Shown here: positions 54,351-62,863 of the stretch, piece by piece
Layout of the letters: each line of letters opens with the position of its first letter
Numbering within the stretch: position 1 is the first letter of the stretch
Source: Halostella salina
Lineage (GTDB): Archaea > Halobacteriota > Halobacteria > Halobacteriales > Natronoarchaeaceae
DNA: 64,000 bases
Direction: 5' to 3'
Assembly (NCBI RefSeq): GCF_003675855.1
Contig: NZ_RCIH01000005.1
Location: 1-64,000, forward strand
The notes under the pieces: generated by a model
Told to the model about the DNA's origin: nothing
Databases searched by the model: none
Seen by the model: only the letters and a program-made list of their open reading frames with translations
Made by a program: the position numbers and the translations under genes

Positions 54351-54739
54351 TGCCTGGCGACTCAGACACTCCCGGTGAGCACGTCGCAGTCACCGAGTGG
54401 AGCGACATCGACACCGTCACTCGAAGGCTCACTGAAGCACAGAAGCAGCTCATCAAAACACACCTGAATGAAGGGCTCCCGGAGGAGCACGCGATCGTGT
54501 GGCTCCCCGAGTTCATCGAGAAACCAGGAATACTCGCAGTAGACGGTGCGGAGCAGTTGTACGTCGTGAAGGTCGAGGATTACTCGTCGGATGCGTGGCG
54601 GGCGACGCAGCCGGAGACGGACGCGACGTATACCAGTGACGCCGAGTACCTGCCGAAGTCGTGGACGATCGTGTTCGAGCGCGGCGACGAGTTCGAACGG
54701 GTCGAGTCGGAGCAGACTGGGTTAGCGAGTTTCGCTTAA
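54350..54739 (+). CDS. unrecognised acidic protein
   Basis: The 129-residue protein starts at ATG 54350, one base into the upstream stop (TGATG). The N-terminal half is helical (IDTVTRRLTEAQKQLIKTHL), with LPEEHAIVWLPEFIEKPGIL; the second half is beta-rich (LYVVKVEDYSSDAWRATQPE; SWTIVFERGDEFERVES). No family is recognised. It is the last gene of the element before the right attachment site. Confidence 0.6.
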   Translation: MPGDSDTPGEHVAVTEWSDIDTVTRRLTEAQKQLIKTHLNEGLPEEHAIVWLPEFIEKPGILAVDGAEQLYVVKVEDYSSDAWRATQPETDATYTSDAEYLPKSWTIVFERGDEFERVESEQTGLASFA

Positions 54740-54833
54740 CCCCGCCCTGATTTTCGCTGTGGTTGTGTGGTTGTGGTCGCAAACGACGTTAGAGAGCCTG
54801 TACCCCGAGAATACGCGGGCGATATCCTGAGAG
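54739..54833. repeat. gene-end repeat, copy 5
   Basis: It starts at the 54350 gene's stop: ctgattttcgctgtggttg, tgtggttgtggtcg, cgttagagagcctg and taccccgagaatacgcggg, then cgatatcctgagag. It is the partner of copy 4. Its place close to attR makes it a candidate binding site for a recombinase as well as a terminator. Confidence 0.75.
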
Positions 54834-55150
54834 CCCAGCCTGCAGACTCTCAATCGTGACGACGGTGAGTCGCGGCGGTACACTTACCCCGGCAGCGTGA
54901 GTCGTGGCGAGCAGGACCGCCAAGCACCGAGGGAGAGCAAGCAGGAACCACGGGACACGCACGAGCGCGCCGAGCTCAGAAGAGCAACGCGCTGCCGACG
55001 GACCCAGGTGAACAGCCCGGCAGGAACGGCGACGCGGTTTGTCGCCGCACGCCCGCCCGGAATTGCCAGGGTTCAGGTGGAAGCGCAGCCGTCGCCGGCG
55101 CGGTGCGGAGAGGCGACGGCGAGAACCGCGAAATCGTGCGGAACGCAGGC
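54834..55150. other. non-coding right end of the element
   Basis: About 320 bases. The only open frame is low complexity, rich in Arg, Thr and Pro, and starts without a visible promoter, so I do not call it. GC-rich spans with short palindromes (ggcgacggcgag, cgcgccgagctc) are present. No RNA gene is recognised. Confidence 0.4.
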
Positions 55151-55168
55151 AATCCTGCAGCGCCCATG
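55151..55168 (+). other. right attachment site (attR)
   Basis: aatcctgcagcgcccatg, identical to the tRNA-Arg end at 32491-32508. It marks the right boundary of the provirus. The sequence after it (gttctgcgacga) is close to that after the second copy at 55254. Confidence 0.9.
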
Positions 55169-55253
55169 GTTCTGCGACGAACGGACGTGAGAAGCGAATG
55201 ATGTAGCGCGAAGGATTTGAAGTAGTCGTCGGCGAGCCGACGGCGTGGTTCAC

Positions 55254-55271
55254 AATCCTGCAGCGCCCATG
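55254..55271 (+). other. second copy of the attachment core
   Basis: aatcctgcagcgcccatg again, 103 bases after the first copy. It is preceded by ggttcac, as in the tRNA T-arm but with one extra C, and followed by gctttgtgacga. It is not a tRNA gene. It is best read as the scar of an earlier integration at the same tRNA. Confidence 0.85.
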
Positions 55272-55400
55272 GCTTTGTGACGACCGCCGGTTAGGGACCC
55301 GGAGACGGCGGAGTCCAATCGGGAGACTGAGACAAGCGACCGGTCGGAGTTCACCGACGAGGCGAAACCGTTTCACCGCTGTGAGAAGTATTTGGGGACG

Positions 55401-55817
55401 ATGAGCGAGGTTCTACACCGGCTCAAACGACCGCTGCTCTACGTGATGGGGCCGGCGTACGTCGTCGCGGGCGTGTTGCACTTCGTCGTGCCGGAGCTGT
55501 ACGTCCAGATAGTCCCGCCCGTGTTTCCGGCGGAACTGGCGCTCGTCTACCTGTCTGGCCTCGCAGAGGTCGCCGTCGGAGTCGGGCTACTGATCCCGCG
55601 AACGCGACGGTATGCGGCGTGGGCGACGGTCGCGTTGCTCGTCGCGATCTTTCCGGCGAACGTCTACATGGCGACACACGGCGTCGTCATCGAGGGGTTG
55701 CCGGGCGGTGGCGACCCCTCCGCTCTCGTTCGCTGGGGACGGCTGCCGCTTCAGGGCGTGCTGGTGCTCTGGGCGCTCTGGTACACCCGACCGCCGGCCG
55801 AACAGGTAGCCCGGTGA
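55401..55817 (+). CDS. DoxX-like membrane protein
   Basis: The 138-residue protein has four helices: near residues 12-32 (LLYVMGPAYVVAGVLHFVVP), 46-66, 73-95 (AAWATVALLVAIFPANVYMA) and 111-128. The motif AYVVAGVLHFVVPELYVQIV, the Glu in LSGLAEVAVGVGLLIP and the ANVYMATHG ending match the DoxX / SURF4-like family of small quinone-associated membrane proteins. It is the first backbone gene after the provirus scar. It probably has a redox or membrane role. Confidence 0.85.
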   Translation: MSEVLHRLKRPLLYVMGPAYVVAGVLHFVVPELYVQIVPPVFPAELALVYLSGLAEVAVGVGLLIPRTRRYAAWATVALLVAIFPANVYMATHGVVIEGLPGGGDPSALVRWGRLPLQGVLVLWALWYTRPPAEQVAR

Positions 55818-55839
55818 CACTACTGGACGACAGCCCGCA

Positions 55840-56040
55840 TCACTCCTCCAGCGGTCCCATAAACCCGAAGTACGCGACGACGCCGGCGAACATGAAGAGG
55901 TAGTACGCCCACCGTGGTCCGTCCGTCACTTCGAAGAACACCGAGACGCCGGTCACCCAGACGATTGCGAACGCGAGGTCGGTGAGCATGCCGAACCCGT
56001 GTTCCTCAACGTGGTCGGCGAGTGCATCGAGGCGGCTCAT
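55840..56040 (-). CDS. two-helix membrane protein
   Basis: The 66-residue protein starts MSRLDALADHVEEHGFGMLT, with helices near 18-38 (LTDLAFAIVWVTGVSVFFEV) and 42-62 (RWAYYLFMFAGVVAYFGFMG). ATG 56038-56040 was chosen because upstream only a TTG is available. It is convergent with the DoxX-like gene. Its function is unknown. Confidence 0.6.
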   Translation of the reverse strand: MSRLDALADHVEEHGFGMLTDLAFAIVWVTGVSVFFEVTDGPRWAYYLFMFAGVVAYFGFMGPLEE

Positions 56041-56180
56041 GGGGATGGCCAACGCGGGCGGGAGGTAAAAATATGGGTCCGACGACGCGCCTGCGAGACG
56101 TTCCGGGCGGGTCGAATATCGTTTACAACACCTGTTAACAATGACTGGTTTTTATTACGATCTATCGATCTGTTGGGGCT

Positions 56181-58676
56181 ATGGCGTTCGATCCACGACG
56201 GCTGGTGCCGACCGTCATCCGGAAGCGGTACGCGGTGAAGTTCGGGATCGCCTTGCTCGTTCTCGGGATGTCAGTGGGTGCGATCGGGTTCGTCGCGACC
56301 GGACAGATCGAGTCGGAAGTGCGGGACAGCACGCTCGACGAACACGCGAACATCGCGGCGCAGGAGGCCGAGAAACTCCTGCAGTGGCACGAACGGAACA
56401 AACTCGCGACATCGATGGTCGCGCGGTCAGAACAGGTTCAGAGCGGCGACCCGGGCCGGATCGGCAACTACATCGCCACGGTTCAGGCGGACCTCCCGGA
56501 CGCGGTGTACTCGGTTCATTACGTCGACACGGCCGACGGTGAGGTGATAAACAGCACGGAGGCCCGGTTCGAATCGGCAGCCCTGAGTGACGTCGGGGAA
56601 CCCTGGGGGTCGGCGGTGGAGGACGCCGATTCCGACGTGCAGTCGACCGACGTGTTCGAACTCGAAAGCCGGGGCGACGCGGCGGTCGCCTACTACACGC
56701 AGGCACGCGGCTCGCAGTCCGACCGCGTGATCGTGATCACCATGCGCGTCAACGGCTACGCGTCGAACCTCCAGAACGTGGGGTCGGCGGGCGGGGCGGC
56801 GTCGCTCGTCGTCGACAGGAACGGGACGATAGCGTTCGACGCGAACCGTCAGCTCGCGCTTCGAAACTACGGCGACGCGGATCTGGTCGATGCGGCGTTT
56901 GCGGCCGGTCCAAACGACCCCGGCGCGCGCGAGATGCCCGCCGGGTCGGCGTCGGTGCTCTCCGACTGGGACCTGCTTTCGGCCGACGAGGAGTACGTCG
57001 TCGGCTACGCGCAGGTGCGAGGCACCGACTGGGTCGTACTCACGCACCGGAGCACCGACGAGGCGTACGGATTCGTGACGACCGTCTCGGAGTACGGCAC
57101 GCTGGCGACACTGGGGGGCGTCCTCCTCATCGGTCTCGTCGGTGCGGTGCTGGGGCGGAACACGGCGACCGCCATCGACCGCCTGACGAGCAAAACCGAG
57201 CGCATGGAGGAGGGGAATCTGGACGTCGACTTCGAGACGAAACGTATCGACAACATCGGCCGACTGTACGACGGGTTCGCCGAGATGCAGTCGTCGCTGA
57301 AGGCCCAGATAGAGGCGTCCCAGCGCGCCCGCGAGGAGGCCGAGCAGGCCCGGGAGCGCACCCAGCGCCTGAACCGGCACCTCGAATCGAAGGCCGACGA
57401 GTACAGCGAGGTAATGCAGGCCGCCGCGGACGGCGACCTCACCCGCCGGATGGACCCGGAGAGCGACGACGAGGCGATGACCGAGATCGCCGAGGAGTTC
57501 AACGAGATGATCGCCCGGATCGAGGCGACGGTCGACGAGGTGACTGCCTTCGCCGGCGAGGTCGCGACCGCAAGCGAGGAGGTCACGGCCAGTTCCGAGG
57601 AGGTCCGCAACGCCTCGGAGCAGGTAACGGAGTCGATACAGGAGATCTCCGACGGGGCCGAGCGTCAGAACGACCGGCTCCAGTCGGTCTCCGGGGAGAT
57701 GTCGGATCTGTCGACGACGGTCGAACAGATCGCCGCCTCGTCGAACGAGGTCGCCGACATCGCCGAGCGGACCGCGCTGCGCGGCCGCGAGGGCCGCGAG
57801 GCCGCGCGGGAAGCCATCGACGGCATGAACGAGATAGAGGCCGAGTCCGCCCGCGCAGTCGAGGAGATCGAGGCCCTCGAAGCCGAGATGGAGCAGATCG
57901 ACGAACTCGTCGACCGGATCACGGCGATAGCCAAGGAGACGAACATGCTCGCGCTGAACGCCAACATCGAGGCCTCCCGTGGCACCGGCGGCGAGCAGGA
58001 GGACGCCGCGGAGGGCTTCTCGGTGGTCGCCGGCGAGGTCAAGGACCTGGCCGAGGAGACGAAAGACGCCGCCGAGGAGATCGAGGAGCGCCTGAACAGC
58101 ATCCGCGAGCAGACCGAACGGACCGCCGCGGAGGTGCAAAACACCAGCGACCAAGTGTCCGAGCACGCCGATTCCGTGGAGAACGCGGTCGACGCACTGG
58201 AGGAGATCGCCGGGTACGCCCAGGAGACGAACACGGGCGTCCAGGAGATCAGCGCGGCGACCGAACAGCAGGCCGCCTCGACCCAGCAGGTCGTCGCCAT
58301 GGTCGACGAGGCCACCACTATCTCCGAGGAGACGACGGCGGAGGCCGAGAACGTCGCGGCCGCAGCCGAGGAACAGACGACCGCGCTGACGGAGGTGTCT
58401 CAGAGCGCGAGCGACCTGGCCGGCCAGGCGTCCCGCCTCTCCGAGGCGCTCGACCGCTTCGACACCGACGCCGAGGACGCCGACGCGGCGCTTGGCCTTG
58501 CCGCCGACGAGCCGCCGACCGACCCGTCCGAGGGCGACGACGGCTCGACGGACCACGCCGAGTTCGACTTCGACGGGGCTGCGGACATCGCGGCAGGGCC
58601 GGACCAGGAGGACGACGCATCGAGCGAGACAGGCTCCGACTCCGCCGAAGAAACTCCTTCACCGGACGAGGGGTAA
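56181..58676 (+). CDS. methyl-accepting chemotaxis transducer
   Basis: The 831-residue haloarchaeal transducer (Htr type) has helix 1 near 19-42. A large extracellular sensor (43-300) contains a dCache-like pattern (VVDRNGTIAFDANRQLALRN; EYVVGYAQVRGTDWVVLTH). Helix 2 lies near 310-332, two HAMP domains near 333-460, and the signalling domain has the tip ITAIAKETNMLALNANIEAS near 579-598. An acidic tail follows. It senses an unknown stimulus and controls CheA kinase. ATTACGATC sequences in the upstream gap may include its promoter. It lies near no che genes. Confidence 0.93.
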   Translation: MAFDPRRLVPTVIRKRYAVKFGIALLVLGMSVGAIGFVATGQIESEVRDSTLDEHANIAAQEAEKLLQWHERNKLATSMVARSEQVQSGDPGRIGNYIATVQADLPDAVYSVHYVDTADGEVINSTEARFESAALSDVGEPWGSAVEDADSDVQSTDVFELESRGDAAVAYYTQARGSQSDRVIVITMRVNGYASNLQNVGSAGGAASLVVDRNGTIAFDANRQLALRNYGDADLVDAAFAAGPNDPGAREMPAGSASVLSDWDLLSADEEYVVGYAQVRGTDWVVLTHRSTDEAYGFVTTVSEYGTLATLGGVLLIGLVGAVLGRNTATAIDRLTSKTERMEEGNLDVDFETKRIDNIGRLYDGFAEMQSSLKAQIEASQRAREEAEQARERTQRLNRHLESKADEYSEVMQAAADGDLTRRMDPESDDEAMTEIAEEFNEMIARIEATVDEVTAFAGEVATASEEVTASSEEVRNASEQVTESIQEISDGAERQNDRLQSVSGEMSDLSTTVEQIAASSNEVADIAERTALRGREGREAAREAIDGMNEIEAESARAVEEIEALEAEMEQIDELVDRITAIAKETNMLALNANIEASRGTGGEQEDAAEGFSVVAGEVKDLAEETKDAAEEIEERLNSIREQTERTAAEVQNTSDQVSEHADSVENAVDALEEIAGYAQETNTGVQEISAATEQQAASTQQVVAMVDEATTISEETTAEAENVAAAAEEQTTALTEVSQSASDLAGQASRLSEALDRFDTDAEDADAALGLAADEPPTDPSEGDDGSTDHAEFDFDGAADIAAGPDQEDDASSETGSDSAEETPSPDEG

Positions 58677-58702
58677 ACGGCCCGCGCGACCCGGCAGTCG
58701 CG

Positions 58703-58909
58703 TTACTGCTCGTGGACCGGGAAGGCGACCTCGACCGTCGCCTTGTACTGCGTTATCTCGCCGTTCTCGACGTTGGCGGTCCAGTCCTCGACCTCGATAC
58801 CGCTGATGTCTTCGACCGTCTGACTGGCCTGCCGGTACGCCTCCTCGGCGGCCGCCTGCCAGGAGTCGTCGGACGTTCCCATCACCTTGATGATCTTGAC
58901 TGCGGTCAT
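58703..58909 (-). CDS. dodecin
   Basis: The 68-residue protein MTAVKIIKVMGTSDDSWQAA, AEEAYRQASQTVEDISGIEV, then EDWTANVENGEITQYKATVE is a clear dodecin. The family forms hollow dodecamers that bind flavins; archaeal ones stack riboflavin or lumichrome between Trp residues (Trp36 position in EVEDWTA). It stores or protects flavin in the cytoplasm. CAT 58907-58909 is the start. Confidence 0.95.
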   Translation of the reverse strand: MTAVKIIKVMGTSDDSWQAAAEEAYRQASQTVEDISGIEVEDWTANVENGEITQYKATVEVAFPVHEQ

Positions 58910-59168
58910 GCGACGGCGCGTACGACGGCCCGTGCCTTTGTTTCTATGTCCGTATTTGAGAATACTACGCCATGTGACCGGTCGCCCGTCGCCGCCGCTT
59001 CGTCGCCCGCCGAGCAGTGTCTGCCGGGAGTACACGTCCGAGACGGTACCGGGAACGTATCGGCTGACGGCGACTCTGATGCCCGAACGCTCCGGCAACA
59101 CTCCGACCAGAAAGCTTAGGTTACCTGGTAGATGACGGGCTATCGTCTCGGAAACCGAGGCGTTACCA

Positions 59169-59924
59169 GTGAACCGACGAACGTTCCTGAAACGATCCGT
59201 CCACGCCGGCACCCTCGGGACGCTGGCGAAGCGGTTCGTGTCGGCCGACGGGACGCTCGACGTGCGGGTGTGGCTCTCCGAACGTGCTGCAACCCACGAC
59301 GACGCGGGGGCCCGCGCCGCGGAGTACGTCGAACTGGCGTTCGGTGCGGTCCGCGACGACGTGTCGGTGACGCGGGGCGGTACCGTCTCGGTACAGCACG
59401 AGCACGGCCACGCCGTGGTGCAGTCCGGCGAGTGGCCCCGGATCCTCCTGGCGGGGCTGGCCGGTTCGGACGGCGTCGACCCCGTCGGCGACGTGAACCT
59501 GCTCGTCACGGACGGTCCGATGGACGCCGCGCCGACGGGGATGGGCGGGGCACACGTCGCCGCGGTCGGCGGCGCGCGCCATCTCGCTGCGATGCCGCCG
59601 GCCGAGCAGAGCACGTCGGTCGTTCCGTACTCGATGCCCGCGCTCGCCACGCAGGTGCTCCTCCACGAGTGCGGACACGCGCTCGGGCTGACCCACGACG
59701 ACGGGCGCGTTGACCGCCGCGACGACGGCGTCGTCGCGACGCCGATGCTCAGCAGCTACGCCTGGACGGGGGGCTGTGACGACGATGATACCGACTGTCT
59801 CGCGGGCGCGCGACCGACCGACGACGCGGAGCGACGGCTCTCCGTTCTGTTCTCGGACCGCGCCGCCGCGGCCATCGCGGCGTACGACGGGGAGACGCGA
59901 CTGCCAGCACCGGACTGGCTGTAA
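59169..59924 (+). CDS. Tat-exported metzincin-type zinc metalloprotease
   Basis: The 251-residue protein starts at GTG 59169 with a Tat signal (MNRRTFLKRSVHAGTLGTLA). It has the zinc site LLHECGHALGLTHDD (HExxHxxGxxH, near residues 164-174), and a Met-turn candidate VVATPMLSSYAW about 20 residues later. These features mark an archaemetzincin- or metzincin-like peptidase outside the cell. A Cys pair (GGCDDDDTDC) near 200 may form a disulphide. Its substrate is unknown. Confidence 0.88.
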   Translation: MNRRTFLKRSVHAGTLGTLAKRFVSADGTLDVRVWLSERAATHDDAGARAAEYVELAFGAVRDDVSVTRGGTVSVQHEHGHAVVQSGEWPRILLAGLAGSDGVDPVGDVNLLVTDGPMDAAPTGMGGAHVAAVGGARHLAAMPPAEQSTSVVPYSMPALATQVLLHECGHALGLTHDDGRVDRRDDGVVATPMLSSYAWTGGCDDDDTDCLAGARPTDDAERRLSVLFSDRAAAAIAAYDGETRLPAPDWL

Positions 59925-59993
59925 TCCGCCGTTTCCCGTCTTTCAGGCGGATAAGCCGTCAATTCTAAAGCGTGACCGTGTGCGACTCCCTCC

Positions 59994-60353
59994 ATGGCAC
60001 TCGTCGACTCGCTCATCGTGTTCGCGGTCAGCCTGCTCATCGGGGCGCTCGGGATCTACGTCGGAGCCCGGACAGTCGCCGACGTGGACGACTACACCTA
60101 CGCCATCGTGACGGCGCTGATCGGGGCGATCGTGTGGGGCGTCGTCGGTTTCTTCGTCGGCTGGATCCCGCTGCTCGGGCCGGTCCTGACGCTTCTGGCC
60201 TACCTCGGCGTCATCAACTGGCGGTACCCCGGGGGCTGGCTCGATTCGGCGCTCATCGCGCTGATCGCCTGGGTCGCCGTGCTGGTCGTGCTGTACGTCC
60301 TCGCGCTGCTGGACCTCACCACGTTCGGCGCGGTCGGCATCCCCGGGACCTGA
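59994..60353 (+). CDS. four-helix membrane protein
   Basis: The 119-residue protein has helices near 6-27 (SLIVFAVSLLIGALGIYVGA), 35-58 (YAIVTALIGAIVWGVVGFFV), 62-78 (LLGPVLTLLAYLGVINW) and 87-107. Its stop TGA 60351-60353 directly abuts the stop of the convergent oxidoreductase gene. Size and topology fit a small haloarchaeal membrane family without a function. Confidence 0.65.
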   Translation: MALVDSLIVFAVSLLIGALGIYVGARTVADVDDYTYAIVTALIGAIVWGVVGFFVGWIPLLGPVLTLLAYLGVINWRYPGGWLDSALIALIAWVAVLVVLYVLALLDLTTFGAVGIPGT

Positions 60354-61487
60354 TCACTCCACCGACAGCCCCAGCTCCTCGTTGACCAGGTCGACGGCGT
60401 TGCGGACCGCACCGACAGAACTCAGGTAGCCAGCGCCGACGCTGGCCTTGAGCGCGACGGCCGCCCGGCCGGTCACGACGGACGGACCGACCTGCGCGAC
60501 GGCCCCGTCGCCGACGCTCACCAGCCAGCCGGGCGAGTCGAACCGGAACTGCTCCAGCCGCGGCTCGAAGAGGCCGTCGTCGTCGGTGACGAGCGCGCCG
60601 ATGTTCGCGGCGACGGTCCGGGCCTCGCGGATCGCCGACTGCGCGCTGGCCGGCACCGCCTCGCCGTCCGCGTCGACCACCCGCGCCGCGTCGCCGAGGA
60701 CGAACGTCGACCCGCCGACCCGGAGCCGGCCGTCCACCTGCGGGCGCTCGCCGCGGAGCGCGTCCGGCCCGCGGATGCCGCCGGTCCAGGCGAACGTGTC
60801 GTACGGAATCCGCTCGCCGCCTTCTAGCTCCACCGCGTCGGCGTCCGCGCCCGCCACGCCCGTTCCGGCCCGAACGTCGACGCCGCGGTCGTCGAGCGCC
60901 TCCCGGACGGCGCGCTGGAACTCGGCGTCGAACCCGGGCGCGACCGCGTCCAGTTGCTCCAGCAGGACGACTTCGGCCTCGGCGTCCTCCTCCCGCGCCA
61001 GCGCGGCCAGTTCCCCCGCTAGCTGGACGCCGGAGAGGCCGGCCCCGCCGACGACCGCCCGCCCGTCCGCATCCAGCGCGCCGAGGAACTCCTCGCGGAT
61101 CCGCTCAGCGTGGTCGATCCGCTTCAGCGGCGTCGCGTGCTCCTCGACGCCCGGCAGGTCGTAAAACGCTGTCTCCGCGCCGAGCGCGACCGCGCCGGCG
61201 TCGTACTCGACGGTGTCGCCGCCGTCGAGCGTCGCGACGTTCGCCTCGGGATCGACCTCCGTCACCCGCGCCCGCCGGATGCTAGCTCTGTCGACCACGT
61301 CCGTCAGCGGGACGGTGATGTCGTCGGCCAGCGACGGCCGCCGCACCACGCGGTGCAGTTCGTGCTGGACGAGGTGCTCGCCGGAGTCGTCGACGAGCAG
61401 GACGTCCGCCTCCTCGGGGAGCCGTTTCTCCAGTCGACGAACGAGCGACACGCCGGCGTAGCCGCCGCCGAACACTGCGACTTGCAT
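60354..61487 (-). CDS. FAD-dependent NADH dehydrogenase-like oxidoreductase (NDH-2 family)
   Basis: The 377-residue flavoprotein has an N-terminal FAD site (VAVFGGGYAGVSLVRRLEKR). The second Rossmann motif for NAD(P)H is AVVGGAGLSGVQLAGELAAL near residues 143-162. It closes with the FAD-ribose motif STFVLGDAARVVDADGEAVP near 267-286. It resembles type II NADH dehydrogenases and sulfide:quinone reductase relatives; the sulfide-active cysteines are absent. It would pass electrons from NAD(P)H to quinone at the membrane. Confidence 0.88.
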   Translation of the reverse strand: MQVAVFGGGYAGVSLVRRLEKRLPEEADVLLVDDSGEHLVQHELHRVVRRPSLADDITVPLTDVVDRASIRRARVTEVDPEANVATLDGGDTVEYDAGAVALGAETAFYDLPGVEEHATPLKRIDHAERIREEFLGALDADGRAVVGGAGLSGVQLAGELAALAREEDAEAEVVLLEQLDAVAPGFDAEFQRAVREALDDRGVDVRAGTGVAGADADAVELEGGERIPYDTFAWTGGIRGPDALRGERPQVDGRLRVGGSTFVLGDAARVVDADGEAVPASAQSAIREARTVAANIGALVTDDDGLFEPRLEQFRFDSPGWLVSVGDGAVAQVGPSVVTGRAAVALKASVGAGYLSSVGAVRNAVDLVNEELGLSVE

Positions 61488-61539
61488 CACGCCGGGGTTA
61501 GGACCGGACGGTAATGGGTTCGGGGGTCGGGTGATGGGG

Positions 61540-61729
61540 CTGGAGCAGGAAATGTCGAGCATACGCCGCCGAAGGCGGCGTTTCGCCGCCAGAGCTTTGC
61601 TCTGACGAGCCCTCACTCACTGCGTTCGTGAGGACACCGCGAGCGCCGACGGCGCTCGCGGCCTTTTTGATCGACATGTTTGCCGGGAGCGGTGCGCCTC
61701 CGGCGCACCCGACCGGGAAAAAGGTCGTC
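61540..61729. repeat. hairpin-rich intergenic block, second copy
   Basis: On the minus strand it follows the phosphomevalonate decarboxylase gene and begins with gacctttttcccggtc. It then has the tttttgatcgacat box (61664-61677), a GCGAGCGCC hairpin, a GGCGGCG hairpin and the agcatac box at 61558. This order matches 27660-27916, so it may be a mobile terminator-like repeat. Confidence 0.6.
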
Positions 61730-62713
61730 TTAGAACAACGCCTCGCTCTCGTCCAGCACTTCCGCTGGACCGCCGACCTCCCAGATGGTGGTCTGGACGC
61801 CGACCTCCTCCAGCACCTCCTTGACCTGCTCGGCGTACTCGTCGGTCGTGTTGACGTAGACGGACGCGCCGGTGTCCGTCGAGAAGTAGACGGGCACGTC
61901 CTCCTCTTCGCGCAGTTGGCGGACGGCGTTGAACACCTGCAGGGTGGCGGGCTGCCAGTACACCCAGCCGGCGGGCCCGGTCATCGTGGTGGCGGCGAGC
62001 GACAGCGAGTCGTGTTCGGCGAGTTCGAACGTGCGCTCGAAGTCGCCCTCGCGGAGCGCGTCGCGGGCCTCGACGATCTGGTCGTGGATGTGGGCCAGCC
62101 GGGACTCGAACATGTGGCTGTCGGCGGCCTCGCGGTGGGCCTGCTCGGTCTCCTTGTAGGACGGAACGAGGCCGATGACCGTCTTGACCTCGTCGTCGAG
62201 CGGCGTCTCGATGCGCTCGGACCGGCAGTCCTCGTCGTTGAGGCCGGCGGAGAGGTGGGAGAAGCCGCCGGTGACCGACCGGGCCGCCGACGAGGAGCCG
62301 CGGCGGGCAATGGTCGAGATCTCCGGGCGGGTCAGGTCCAGGTCGGCCGCCTCGGCCAGCGCCATCGCGGCCGCGGCAAAGCCCGAGGACGAGGAGCCCA
62401 GCCCGACGTTCGAGGGGAAGGAGTTCTCGCTCTCGATCCGGACGGGGTAGACCGTGTGGGCGGCGTCGGAGCGGTCGCGGACCTCCTCGACGACGCGCTC
62501 GACGCGTTCGTAGCCGTGTCCCTCCAGTTCCTCGCCGTCGACGACGAACGTGTCCTCGTCGTAGTCGATGTCGAACTCGACGGTCGTCTTCGTGTGGCTC
62601 GGGGCCGTACAGACGCTGATGCTGTCGTGGTACGGGAGCCGCAGGCGTTCGTCGCGCATCCCGTGGTACTTCACGATGCCCTGGATCGGGTGCGCTTTCG
62701 CGGTGGCTTTCAT
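61730..62713 (-). CDS. phosphomevalonate decarboxylase (GHMP family)
   Basis: The 327-residue GHMP-family enzyme has the ATP-binding motif SFPSNVGLGSSSSGFAAAAM (near residues 96-115) and MKATAKAHPIQGIVKYHGMR at the start. Haloarchaeal members of this branch decarboxylate mevalonate 5-phosphate to isopentenyl phosphate in the archaeal version of the pathway, while bacterial and eukaryal forms use the diphosphate. Assignment to the monophosphate substrate rests on the halophile family. It feeds isoprenoid lipid synthesis. Confidence 0.85.
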   Translation of the reverse strand: MKATAKAHPIQGIVKYHGMRDERLRLPYHDSISVCTAPSHTKTTVEFDIDYDEDTFVVDGEELEGHGYERVERVVEEVRDRSDAAHTVYPVRIESENSFPSNVGLGSSSSGFAAAAMALAEAADLDLTRPEISTIARRGSSSAARSVTGGFSHLSAGLNDEDCRSERIETPLDDEVKTVIGLVPSYKETEQAHREAADSHMFESRLAHIHDQIVEARDALREGDFERTFELAEHDSLSLAATTMTGPAGWVYWQPATLQVFNAVRQLREEEDVPVYFSTDTGASVYVNTTDEYAEQVKEVLEEVGVQTTIWEVGGPAEVLDESEALF

Positions 62714-62863
62714 ACGTCTCCCCGTGTAGCCGGCCCGCTTAAAATCCCCGGATGCGGACACTCGCCCCGGTGCGCCCGACGCCAGCACCGTCCCGCGGCG
62801 CGTCGCGGCCACGGGGGCTCGCCTTTCGGATCGCTTAGTAGCGCGGGACCGTGAGACGGTCGC

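Larger units (their letters stand above)
32507..55168 (+). mobile_element. pleolipovirus-like provirus integrated in tRNA-Arg
   Basis: The element runs from just after the tRNA to the 18-bp copy of the tRNA end at 55151-55168. It holds two tyrosine recombinases, an SF3 helicase, a syntenic block like that of pleolipoviruses (membrane protein, Tat-exported spike, two membrane proteins, P-loop ATPase), an own TatA and signal peptidase, repeat arrays and a shared promoter motif. Inside it the style changes: smaller genes, many GTGA or ATGA overlaps and AT-richer gaps. The size, 22.7 kb, is larger than the roughly 7-17 kb I recall for known pleolipoviruses. Structural genes look intact, so it may be functional. 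Confidence 0.85.

Noticed and set aside
54897-55190. Protein-coding frame at the right end of the element
   Set aside because: Starts with GTG without promoter, runs through the att core and is low complexity.
55254-55271. Second tRNA-Arg gene
   Set aside because: Only the 3' part of the T arm and acceptor is present; no D or anticodon arm lies upstream.
58910-59650. Long N-terminal extension of the dodecin frame
   Set aside because: It runs antisense through the metalloprotease gene; dodecins are about 68 residues and begin at MTAVKIIKVMG.
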